A DNA stretch of 64,000 bases from Chromobacterium rhizoryzae (GTDB taxonomy: Bacteria; Pseudomonadota; Gammaproteobacteria; Burkholderiales; Chromobacteriaceae). The position numbers were made by a program, and so were the translations under genes. Under the pieces are notes generated by a model, which was not told the DNA's origin, did not search any database, and worked only from the letters and a program-made list of their open reading frames with translations. Location: contig NZ_CP066126.1 in the NCBI RefSeq assembly GCF_020544465.1, forward strand, positions 4,712,001-4,776,000, in the 5' to 3' direction. Below, one piece after another: positions 57,663 through 64,000 of this stretch. Numbering within the stretch: the first letter of the stretch is position 1; the number at the start of each line of letters is the position of its first letter.

Positions 57663-58123
57663 TCCGCGTCTGTCTGTTGTCCGCCCTCTTCTTGTGCGCC
57701 GGCGCGGCGCGGGCGGACTGCTGGGATCGCGCCGGCCGCATGTTCAATATCGCGCCGGACTTGCTCTACGCCATCGCCCAGCAGGAGTCCGGGCTCAAGC
57801 CGGACGCGGTGGGCCGCAACCGCGACGGCAGCCGGGACCTGGGCCTGATGCAGATCAACAGCACCCATCTGCCGCGGCTGCGCCAGCTGGGCGTCACCGA
57901 ACCGCAGCTGATGGGCGACGCCTGTCTGTCCGTGGTCGTCGGCGCCTCCATCCTGGCCGAGATGATGAAACGTTACGGTTATTCCTGGGAAGCGGTGGGC
58001 GCTTACAACGCCGGCACCGCGCCCAGCCGCCGCGCCTTGCGCATGCGTTACGCCGAGCAAGTGTGGCGGCGCTACCAGAAGCTGCGCCAAGCCGCCCCAC
58101 CCCCAAGCAAGGAGCTCTCATGA
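57659..58123 (+). CDS. iagB: IagB-like specialised lytic transglycosylase
   Basis: A 154-residue periplasmic enzyme with signal peptide (MIRVCLLSALFLCAGAARA) and the SLT fold. The catalytic Glu is E43 in AQQESGLKPDA, followed by GLMQIN and AYNAGTAP. It would open peptidoglycan locally for assembly of the injectisome. It starts with GTG at 57659, overlapping the hilA stop (GTGA), preceded by CCGGAGG. Translational coupling to the activator gene is likely. Confidence 0.9.
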   Translation: MIRVCLLSALFLCAGAARADCWDRAGRMFNIAPDLLYAIAQQESGLKPDAVGRNRDGSRDLGLMQINSTHLPRLRQLGVTEPQLMGDACLSVVVGASILAEMMKRYGYSWEAVGAYNAGTAPSRRALRMRYAEQVWRRYQKLRQAAPPPSKELS

Positions 58124-58905
58124 TTCGCTCGCTTTCTCCCGCCCCGCGCGCGCTGTCCGCGACGCCGCCGCCCACCGCCCCCAAGCCCAGTCCCTCCTCG
58201 GCCTGGACCGCCCAGTTGCGCGGCGTCAGCCAGGGCGCCGCGCCCCAGCCCGCGCCGCGCACGGCGCAGCCCGGCCGCTCGATAGGCCTGCTGCGGCAAG
58301 CTTTCCAGCAAGCCGCGCCCCAGGCCCGCGCGGAAACGTCGGCTCGACCCATGGCCAAACTGCAGCAGCCCGCGCCCCTGGCGGACGTCGGCCCGGCCCG
58401 CGCCGACGCCGCGCCGACGCCCAAACGCGACCCGATGGCATTGCTGCGCCAACGCATGACGCCCGAGGCGCTCAAGGATTTCGAGCAGAAACTGGCGGAC
58501 ACCGCCGGCAAGCGCGCCCCGGCCAAGGCGCCTCAAGCGCCGGCCGCCGTCGTACAAGCCGCGCCGGCCGCGGCAGCCCCGCCAGCAGCCCCGGTCCTGG
58601 CCGCCGCGCCGCAGCCGACGCAGCCCGGTCAGATTCCACCGCCGCCGCCTCCGCCTCCCCCACCGCCGCCGCCGCCCGTCAACGCGGCGGCCCCGGCGGC
58701 CGGCCCGGCGCGCGCCTGGAACAAGGTCGCGGCGGCCAGCGTGGCCGATATCCAGCAACTGCGTGACGAACAAAGCCAGAAACTGCGCAAGGAGCCGGGT
58801 TCCAAGCCCTCCGCCGCCTCGCCGGCGGGAGCGGAGCTCATCAACGAATTGAAAGAGCGACAGCAAAAAATGGCGGCGCGGGCCGCCGGCGCTCAGCTGC
58901 GGTAA
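58120..58905 (+). CDS. Polyproline candidate type III effector with possible actin-binding helix
   Basis: A 261-residue protein. Residues 1-170 are Pro/Ala/Gln-rich. Residues 173-186 are fourteen consecutive prolines, the kind of track that binds profilin. After it come two short helices: AWNKVAAASVADIQQLRDEQ and, near the C-terminus, ELINELKERQQKM (239-251), which loosely resembles a WH2 actin-binding helix or a DAD-like helix. No signal peptide. ATG 58120 overlaps the iagB stop (ATGA), so it is made together with HilA and IagB. A terminator follows. Effector role and actin link are inference. Confidence 0.55.
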   Translation: MIRSLSPAPRALSATPPPTAPKPSPSSAWTAQLRGVSQGAAPQPAPRTAQPGRSIGLLRQAFQQAAPQARAETSARPMAKLQQPAPLADVGPARADAAPTPKRDPMALLRQRMTPEALKDFEQKLADTAGKRAPAKAPQAPAAVVQAAPAAAAPPAAPVLAAAPQPTQPGQIPPPPPPPPPPPPPPVNAAAPAAGPARAWNKVAAASVADIQQLRDEQSQKLRKEPGSKPSAASPAGAELINELKERQQKMAARAAGAQLR

Positions 58906-58932
58906 TTCCGCAACTCTCCCGATCCCCCTTTA

Positions 58933-58973
58933 CATGGCGGCCGCCGCTTCCGCGGCACGCCGCCATGCTTTTT
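58933..58973 (+). terminator. Rho-independent terminator between the hilA unit and the prg/org operon
   Basis: CATGGCGGC (58933-58941) pairs with GCCGCCATG (58959-58967), with extra GC pairing in the loop, followed by CTTTTT. Confidence 0.88.
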
Positions 58974-59097
58974 CCCTCCTCCCCGAATCTGATTCCCCTC
59001 CCGAGATTTCATCGGTTTTCCATCAGGAATCCGTCCCCGCATGTCCGTAAAGTGGATGCCAACATCGCAGAACCTTGCGCACTCACCGACAGACACC

Positions 59098-60279
59098 ATG
59101 GCAGCTGAAGACATCACTCTCTCCGCGCCGGCGCCCATCGTGGTCCGCCTGCTCAACAGCCCGCTGCGCGGCTGCGAATTCCTGCTGCAGCCAGGCAAGA
59201 CCCTGTTCCTGGTCGGCCCCGCCGCCGCCCTGACCGAGGCCGGCCAATTGCCGGAATTGCCGGCAGACGCCCTGTTCATTCCTCTGGAGCAAGGCGGGGT
59301 CAATTTCGAAGTGCTGATCGACCGCGCCGAACCCGACCGGGTGACGCTGCGCGAACTGCGCGACGCCGGCGTGGACGAGCGTCCGGCCGAATTCAACCGC
59401 CCGCTGCGCATCGGCGCGCTGGAACTGGCCTTGCGGCCGGAGCACCTGTCCTGGTCGCCGGAAGTGCTGGGCCACGGCCAGGACGCGCCGCCGCCGGAAC
59501 AAAAACCGGCGCGCCGCCACGCCGCCGCCGCGGTGGCGCTGGCGGTGATCGCCGCGCTATTGCTGGCCGGCGGCGGCTACTGGCTGTGGAACACCCCGCA
59601 ACGCCAGGCCTCGGAATTGAACGCGCTGCTGGGACGCGACAGCCAGCGCTTCCAGGTGCTGCCCGGCCGCGACGGCGTGTTCTACGTCTCCGCCGCCAAT
59701 GAGCGCGACAGCGCCTGGGCGCGGCAAGTGCTGGCGCGCGGCGACTACAACCGCCCGGCGCAGGTGCTCAGCCCTCAGCAGGAAAACGAACGCATGGGCC
59801 GCTGGCTGGCGGATAACTACCCCCACCTGCCCTATTACCGCTTGCAGCTGGACAACCCTCGCCGGCCGCAGCTGTGGGTCAGCCAACAGCGCGCCGCGCT
59901 GGGCGGGCCGGCCAGCCAAGCGCTGTCGCAGCGGCTGGCCGAGCAGATGCCCTACGCCGACGCGGTGGACATCGTGCCGGTGGACGACGCCGCTGCCGCG
60001 AGCCAGGCCGAAACCGGCCTGTCGCGCCAGGCGCTGCCCTTCACCCGCAGCGAGCAGCCCAACGGCGTCACCTTCGTGATCCAGGGCGCGCTGGACGACG
60101 GCGAACTATTGCGCGCGCGCCGCTTCGTCGACGACTACTACCGCCAGTGGGGCGGCCGCTACGTGCAATTCGCCATTGAATTGAAGGACGACTGGCTCAA
60201 GGGCAAGTCCTTCAAGTACGGCAACCAGGGTTACGTCAAGATGGCGACCGGCCACTGGTACTTCCCCAAACCTCTGTAA
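59098..60279 (+). CDS. prgH: PrgH (SctD) inner-membrane ring protein
   Basis: A 393-residue protein (Salmonella PrgH 392). Near-identical blocks include IVVRLLNSPLRGCEFLLQPGKTLFLVG at the N-terminus, one membrane helix (~140-163), RDSQRFQVLPGRDGVFYVSAANERDSAWARQVLARGDYNRP, and the C-terminal VTFVIQGALDDGELLRARRFVDDYYRQWGGRYVQFAIELKDDWLKG. It forms the outer ring at the inner membrane with PrgK. The start at 59098 (MAAEDITLSAPAP) matches the Salmonella N-terminus; ATGs at 59041 and 59056 are in frame but extend beyond it. The RBS is weak. First gene of prgHIJK-orgABC and the expected HilA target. Confidence 0.94.
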   Translation: MAAEDITLSAPAPIVVRLLNSPLRGCEFLLQPGKTLFLVGPAAALTEAGQLPELPADALFIPLEQGGVNFEVLIDRAEPDRVTLRELRDAGVDERPAEFNRPLRIGALELALRPEHLSWSPEVLGHGQDAPPPEQKPARRHAAAAVALAVIAALLLAGGGYWLWNTPQRQASELNALLGRDSQRFQVLPGRDGVFYVSAANERDSAWARQVLARGDYNRPAQVLSPQQENERMGRWLADNYPHLPYYRLQLDNPRRPQLWVSQQRAALGGPASQALSQRLAEQMPYADAVDIVPVDDAAAASQAETGLSRQALPFTRSEQPNGVTFVIQGALDDGELLRARRFVDDYYRQWGGRYVQFAIELKDDWLKGKSFKYGNQGYVKMATGHWYFPKPL

Positions 60280-60297
60280 ACCCAAAGGCAAACCACC

Positions 60298-60549
60298 ATG
60301 GCAATCGATATCACCAATCCGGACTGGACCCTCAGCGACATGTCCAAGGAGTTCGACACCGGCACCAGCAAGCTCCAGGGCGAGCTGACCACGGCGCTGG
60401 ATAAGCTGAACGGCAACCCGTCCAACCCCCAGTTGCTGGCCGACTACCAAAGCAAGCTGTCCGAGTACAACCTGTACCGCAATGCGCAGTCCAACACCGT
60501 CAAAGTGTTCAAGGACATCGACGCGGCCATCATCCAGAACTTCCGCTAA
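60298..60549 (+). CDS. prgI: PrgI (SctF) needle subunit
   Basis: An 83-residue protein (Salmonella PrgI 80). It is a helical hairpin with the conserved turn NPSNPQLLADYQSKLSEYNLYRNAQSNTVKVFKDIDAAIIQNF, which polymerises into the needle. 18 bp after prgH. Confidence 0.94.
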   Translation: MAIDITNPDWTLSDMSKEFDTGTSKLQGELTTALDKLNGNPSNPQLLADYQSKLSEYNLYRNAQSNTVKVFKDIDAAIIQNFR

Positions 60550-60591
60550 ACCCCGACGCCGGCCACGCGCCGGCGCTTCAGGAGTCCGCCC

Positions 60592-60897
60592 ATGACCCCC
60601 ATCGCCGCCCTCTCTCTGGATTCGCTGACCGCCCAGGTCAGCGACATCACCCGCTCCGAGCACAATCTCGTGTCGCTGGACGATCGCCTGATCCAGGCCT
60701 TCTCGCAAAACGCCGTCGGCGTAGGCATGGAGAAGGACGCCATTCTGCAACGGCTGGAACAGCCGGGCCTGTTGAGCAATCCGGCCGTGCTGATGGAGCT
60801 GCAGCAGCGCACCTCCAATTACAACCTGGAGGTGTCCATGATCAGCACCCTCACCCGCAAGACCGTGGGCGCGGTAGAAAGCCTGCTGCGCTCATGA
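60592..60897 (+). CDS. prgJ: PrgJ (SctI) inner-rod protein
   Basis: A 101-residue protein, the same size as Salmonella PrgJ. The C-terminal half (NPAVLMELQQRTSNYNLEVSMISTLTRKTVGAVESLLRS) carries the needle-like polymerising helix. RBS GGAG lies 7 bases before ATG 60592. Overlaps prgK. Confidence 0.93.
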   Translation: MTPIAALSLDSLTAQVSDITRSEHNLVSLDDRLIQAFSQNAVGVGMEKDAILQRLEQPGLLSNPAVLMELQQRTSNYNLEVSMISTLTRKTVGAVESLLRS

Positions 60898-61649
60898 TCC
60901 GCCATGGTTTCAAAGCCGTATTGCTGGCCTTGCTGCTGACCGGCTGCCAGCAGAAGGACTTGCTCAAAGGCCTGGATCAGCAGCAGGCCAATGAAGTGAT
61001 CGCCGTCTTGCAGCGCCACAATATCGAGGCCGACAAGACCGACCGCGGCAAGACCGGCTTCAGCATCGCCGTGGCGCAGCCGGACTTCGCCGCCGCCGTG
61101 GACTGGCTGAAGGCCTACAACCTGCCGTCGCGGCCACGGGTGGAAGTGGCGCAGATGTTCCCGGCGGATTCGCTGGTGTCCTCTCCGCGCGCGGAAAAGG
61201 CGCGGCTGTACTCCGCCATCGAGCAGCGGCTGGAGCAGTCGCTGCAAACCATGGACGGCGTGCTGTCCGCGCGCGTGCACGTCAGCTACGACCTGGACTC
61301 CGGCGAAGGCGGCCGCGCCGCCAAACCCATCCACCTGTCCGCGCTGGCGGTGTACGACCGCGACGTGGACCCAGAGCAAATGGTCAACGATATCAAGCGT
61401 TTCCTGAAGAACAGTTTCGCCGACATCGATTACGACAATATCTCGGTGGTGCTGTCGCGGCGCAGCGAGGCGCAGCAGCAGGCGCCCACCGCGCCGGCGG
61501 AAGAGCGCGGCTCCGGCCTGAGCTGGCTGATGGCCGGCGTGGCGCTGATCGCCCTCCTGGGCGCGGCGGCGGCCTGGCTGTGGCAGCGCCGCGCGCCCAA
61601 ACCCGTCGCCGAGCCGCCGGCCGCCGAGCCGCAGGCCGGACATGAGTAG
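60894..61649 (+). CDS. prgK: PrgK (SctJ) inner-membrane ring lipoprotein
   Basis: A 251-residue lipoprotein (Salmonella 252). Lipobox LLLTGC at residues ~14-19, YscJ/FliF-like ring-building domains (VIAVLQRHNIEADKTDRGKTGFSIAV and MDGVLSARVHVSYDL), and a C-terminal membrane helix (LSWLMAGVALIALLGAAAAWLW). ATGA overlap with prgJ. It ends 8 bp inside orgA. Confidence 0.94.
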   Translation: MIRHGFKAVLLALLLTGCQQKDLLKGLDQQQANEVIAVLQRHNIEADKTDRGKTGFSIAVAQPDFAAAVDWLKAYNLPSRPRVEVAQMFPADSLVSSPRAEKARLYSAIEQRLEQSLQTMDGVLSARVHVSYDLDSGEGGRAAKPIHLSALAVYDRDVDPEQMVNDIKRFLKNSFADIDYDNISVVLSRRSEAQQQAPTAPAEERGSGLSWLMAGVALIALLGAAAAWLWQRRAPKPVAEPPAAEPQAGHE

Positions 61650-62229
61650 CCGGCCCGCGGCCCGCTCGCCGGCGCTGCAAGCGCTGCTGTACGACCCGCT
61701 GGCCTATCTGCACCCGCGGCGCTTGGTTCTGCCGCCGGCGCTGACCGCCTCCGCCGCCGCGCGCGCGGCGGCCAATGAGCTGCTGATCTCCGCCTATCGG
61801 CTGGACAGCGACTGCGCCGACGCCCAGTTGGACCCGCTGGCGCGGCAATGGCTGCGCCACTGGCGGCGCTTGCCGCAAACCGCCTATTTGCTGGGTTGCC
61901 ACGCGCTGCGCGCCGGCCTGGGCTGGCAGGCGGGCCTGCTGCGGCTGCCGGACTGGGCGCAGGACTTCGCCGCCGTGGCGCTGCCGCCGGACGCCGCCGC
62001 CGCGCAGCGGCCGGCGCTCAGCCACGGCGCGCTGCTGCTGACCGGCTACGGCCGCCTGCAGGCCTGGCGCGAGCGTCTGCCGCGCCCCTTGGCGCAACGC
62101 TTGCCGCTGCAGTTCCCGCCGGAGGCCGACGCCGCGCCGCCGCAGCCGCCCGCCGACGCCCTGATTCTGACCTTGGCCCTACAACATGCCCAGAGACATC
62201 CCCACATCCCGCCCTCCGACCGCCGCTGA
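61642..62229 (+). CDS. orgA: OrgA (SctK) sorting-platform adaptor
   Basis: A 195-residue protein (Salmonella OrgA 199) that links the SpaO/OrgB sorting platform to PrgH. It is rich in Leu, Arg and Ala with the family start RSPALQALLYDPLAYLHPRRL. Identity comes from position, length and N-terminal likeness. Its last 44 bp overlap orgB, suggesting tight stoichiometric coupling. Confidence 0.82.
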   Translation: MSSRPAARSPALQALLYDPLAYLHPRRLVLPPALTASAAARAAANELLISAYRLDSDCADAQLDPLARQWLRHWRRLPQTAYLLGCHALRAGLGWQAGLLRLPDWAQDFAAVALPPDAAAAQRPALSHGALLLTGYGRLQAWRERLPRPLAQRLPLQFPPEADAAPPQPPADALILTLALQHAQRHPHIPPSDRR

Positions 62230-62881
62230 AGGCGTGCTGGTGCGCCGCGGCCAGCTGCGCCGAGCCGAACGCGCCGATCAGCTGGAACGCGAGGCGCGAC
62301 AACAGGCGCAGCGCGTGCTGCGCGACGCCGAGCGCCAGGCCGAAGCCCTGCGCCGGCAAGCCTGCCAGGACGGCTATCAGCAAGGCATGCTCGCCGCGCT
62401 GGAACACGCGGCCGCCCATCTGGCCGCCGGCCAGGCCATGGCCTGGAACTGGCGGGAGCGGCTGGAGCAAGAGGCCCGCGCCATGCTGAGCGCCGCCGTG
62501 GACCATCCGGACACCCTGCTGCTGCTGCTGGACGAATGGCTGCGCGGCCTGGATCAGCCGGACGCCACCCTCTATCTGCAGCTGCCCAAGCGCGCCCGCG
62601 CGCTGCAGCCGCAGTTGATGACGCTGCTGACGGAAAACTGGCCCGGCGCCATCCAGATCGACTATCACGCCGACACGCGCTTCATGATGCGCTGCGCGGA
62701 CCAGGCGGCGGAATTCTCGCCGGAACAATACGTGGAGCCGGCCAGCCGCCAGTTGCTGCAATGCCTGGAGCCCTTGCCTCAGGACTGCCGCCGTTTGTCG
62801 GAGCAGGCGCTGCGCGGCTTGATCGCGCAACTGGAACAAGACTTGGCGGCCTTGACCGCCGCAGACAGGAGCCCGGAATGA
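62186..62881 (+). CDS. orgB: OrgB (SctL) ATPase regulator/stator
   Basis: A 231-residue FliH/SctL-type protein (Salmonella OrgB 226). A long N-terminal coiled coil (REARQQAQRVLRDAERQAEALRRQA, ~residues 30-65) precedes a globular C-terminal domain. It tethers InvC to the sorting platform. Starts inside orgA at 62186 (MPRDIPTSRPPTAAEGVLVRRGQL). Confidence 0.86.
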   Translation: MPRDIPTSRPPTAAEGVLVRRGQLRRAERADQLEREARQQAQRVLRDAERQAEALRRQACQDGYQQGMLAALEHAAAHLAAGQAMAWNWRERLEQEARAMLSAAVDHPDTLLLLLDEWLRGLDQPDATLYLQLPKRARALQPQLMTLLTENWPGAIQIDYHADTRFMMRCADQAAEFSPEQYVEPASRQLLQCLEPLPQDCRRLSEQALRGLIAQLEQDLAALTAADRSPE

Positions 62882-63402
62882 TCCCCTCGCTGACCCCTTC
62901 CTCCATCGGCCGCGCCGCCGCGGCCGGCGACGACATCGTCCCGCTGCAGCAACGGCTGCTGGCCGCGGCGCAAAACGCCGACGGCGCCGCGCCGCCGACG
63001 GAAACCCCGGCGACCGACGACGCCAAGCCAGTGGAGCCGCCGCCGCACAAATGGCCGGACTTCCAGTCCGACCCGTTGGCGGTGGCCTTCCTCGCGGCGC
63101 TGCGCCAGCTGTCGCCGCCAGCGTCCGACTCGCAAGAAGACAAACAGCGCTACGCCGACGCCGTCGGCAAGTTGCTGGGCGAATTCAAAGACCCGGCCAC
63201 CGGCGAACTGGCCTTCACCACCTTGAAGCAGAAAAACGACATGATCCAGCGCACGCTGGAACAGATCGACGCCGCCTCGCCGCTGCACACAGCGCTGATG
63301 ACCTCGCTGGTGGGCAATATCGGCGTTGCCGGCATGATGCAGCAATGGATGCAGGACGCCATCATGTCAGGCGGCGTGCCCAAGGAGATGGAGGACTGGT
63401 GA
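62878..63402 (+). CDS. orgC: OrgC-like early type III substrate
   Basis: A 174-residue protein (Salmonella OrgC ~150). It is Ala/Pro-rich at the N-terminus and helical at the C-terminus (EFKDPATGELAFTTLKQKNDMIQRTLEQIDAASPLH, MQQWMQDAIMSGGVPKEMEDW). In Salmonella, OrgC is secreted early and helps needle assembly. Identified mainly by position: its ATG overlaps the orgB stop (ATGA). Last gene of the operon; it meets the convergent neighbour one base after its stop. Confidence 0.78.
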   Translation: MIPSLTPSSIGRAAAAGDDIVPLQQRLLAAAQNADGAAPPTETPATDDAKPVEPPPHKWPDFQSDPLAVAFLAALRQLSPPASDSQEDKQRYADAVGKLLGEFKDPATGELAFTTLKQKNDMIQRTLEQIDAASPLHTALMTSLVGNIGVAGMMQQWMQDAIMSGGVPKEMEDW

Positions 63403-63403
63403 T

Positions 63404-64000
63404 TCACACCGCGTCCCACAAGGCCCGCGCCGCCGCCGCGTGGTAGAAGGCGTCGCCGCTGCGCTGGAACTCGCGATGGCAGGCGTACACCAGCTTGATC
63501 ACATGCTCGTTGCGCACGTTCAGCACGCGTTGCAGCAATAAGGGCCAGGCCGGCTGCGCGTCCGGCAGTTCCTCCGCCTCCAGCGCCGGCGCACCGATGG
63601 ACACATAGGCGACGCAGAAGGTCTGCCACAAAGCCGGGTACCAATCCTCCGCCGGCAAGCCGGGCAGATGCTCCAGCACGTCGCGCAGCGCCAGCGTCGC
63701 CGTCACCATGTGCAGCGCGGTGAAATTGTCGGTCTGCCAGTACACCCGCAGCGCCGCCCGCGCCAGCGCGTCCAGCCAGTCCGCCGTTTGCGGCGCGCCG
63801 GGCAAGGCGGCGGCAAAACGCGGATCGGCCAGCACTGCGTCGAAGCGATCGTGTATCCAGTAATCCGGGCTGTTCCAGCCGGCCAGCGCCCGCGACAGCC
63901 GCGCCAGCCCGTCCTCCGCCGAAGCCGCCGGCGCTTGCGCGTCCAGGCCGGCGGGCAGGCGCAGATAGCCGCTCAGATAATAGGCCAGCCCCGCCGCCGC
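63404..64000 (-). CDS. Partial protein resembling the questin oxidase family, N-terminus outside the window
   Basis: The minus-strand frame is open to the window edge, so the gene begins beyond 64000. About 198 residues are visible. The pattern AGLAYYLSGYL...FTALHMVTATLALRDVLEHLP...LWQTFCVAYVSIGAP...HVIKLVYACHREFQRSGD fits the C-terminal part of questin oxidase-like (DUF4243) proteins, a Baeyer-Villiger-type family found in fungi and bacteria; the match is from memory. It is convergent with orgC and marks the outer edge of the secretion locus. Confidence 0.5.
   Translation of the reverse strand, partial: AAAGLAYYLSGYLRLPAGLDAQAPAASAEDGLARLSRALAGWNSPDYWIHDRFDAVLADPRFAAALPGAPQTADWLDALARAALRVYWQTDNFTALHMVTATLALRDVLEHLPGLPAEDWYPALWQTFCVAYVSIGAPALEAEELPDAQPAWPLLLQRVLNVRNEHVIKLVYACHREFQRSGDAFYHAAAARALWDAV

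Overview
The window is high-GC DNA, by eye in the mid-60s percent. Its gene content and type III secretion genes fit a Chromobacterium-type betaproteobacterium (Neisseriales). This assignment rests on recognised protein families and remembered knowledge of the Chromobacterium Cpi-1/Cpi-1a islands, not on a database search. No tRNA, rRNA or CRISPR array was found.

Left part (1-14.6 kb): ordinary accessory chromosome. It holds the 3' part of a secreted M9 collagenase, a PAS-AraC regulator, a TetR/MATE efflux pair with a perfect palindromic operator, a ChaA-type cation/proton antiporter, an NTF2-like/DsbA-like gene pair, a periplasmic metallo-beta-lactamase-fold protein divergent from a LysR regulator, a conserved-looking small gene, a second LysR and a zinc-type alcohol dehydrogenase. 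The region is dotted with short repeats that have inverted terminal repeats. I call them R1 (about 150 bp, seven copies plus a 46-bp remnant) and R2 (about 140 bp, two copies). Their outer TNA trinucleotide often coincides with the stop codon of a neighbouring gene.

Middle part (14.6-39.3 kb): a BvgA/BvgS-like two-component pair faces a complete, leftward-transcribed SPI-1-type block. In transcription order this is invF-invG-invE-invA-invB-invC-spaM-spaN-spaO-spaP-spaQ-spaR-spaS, then sicA-sipB-sipC-sipD-sipA-iacP. It encodes the AraC regulator, secretin, gatekeeper, export gate, ATPase complex, needle-length regulator, autocleaving switch protein, translocon, tip protein, SipA-like effector and a dedicated acyl carrier protein. 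The SipA-like protein has three 76-residue repeats and a duplicated C-terminal domain.

Right part (39.3-64 kb): first a rightward metabolic cassette (di-haem cytochrome lipoprotein, GMC oxidoreductase, large membrane patatin). Next comes an AT-rich, leftward cluster of probable type III cargo. It has two paralogues resembling the eukaryotic scavenger mRNA-decapping enzyme DcpS, a protein resembling the conserved domain of plant IQM proteins, a second InvB/Spa15-type chaperone and a truncated glycosyltransferase-like protein. A GC-rich paralogue of the IQM-like protein, an 867-residue candidate effector and a small Pro/Ala-rich protein follow. Rightward again are the HilA-type activator (CilA in C. 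violaceum), iagB, a polyproline candidate effector, a terminator and the complete basal-body/needle operon prgH-I-J-K-orgA-B-C. A partial gene resembling questin oxidase ends the window.

Together the window appears to encode essentially all structural parts of one injectisome, its regulators and a set of candidate host-directed proteins. The most novel part is 46.9-55.4 kb, where eukaryote-like enzyme folds sit next to a dedicated chaperone.
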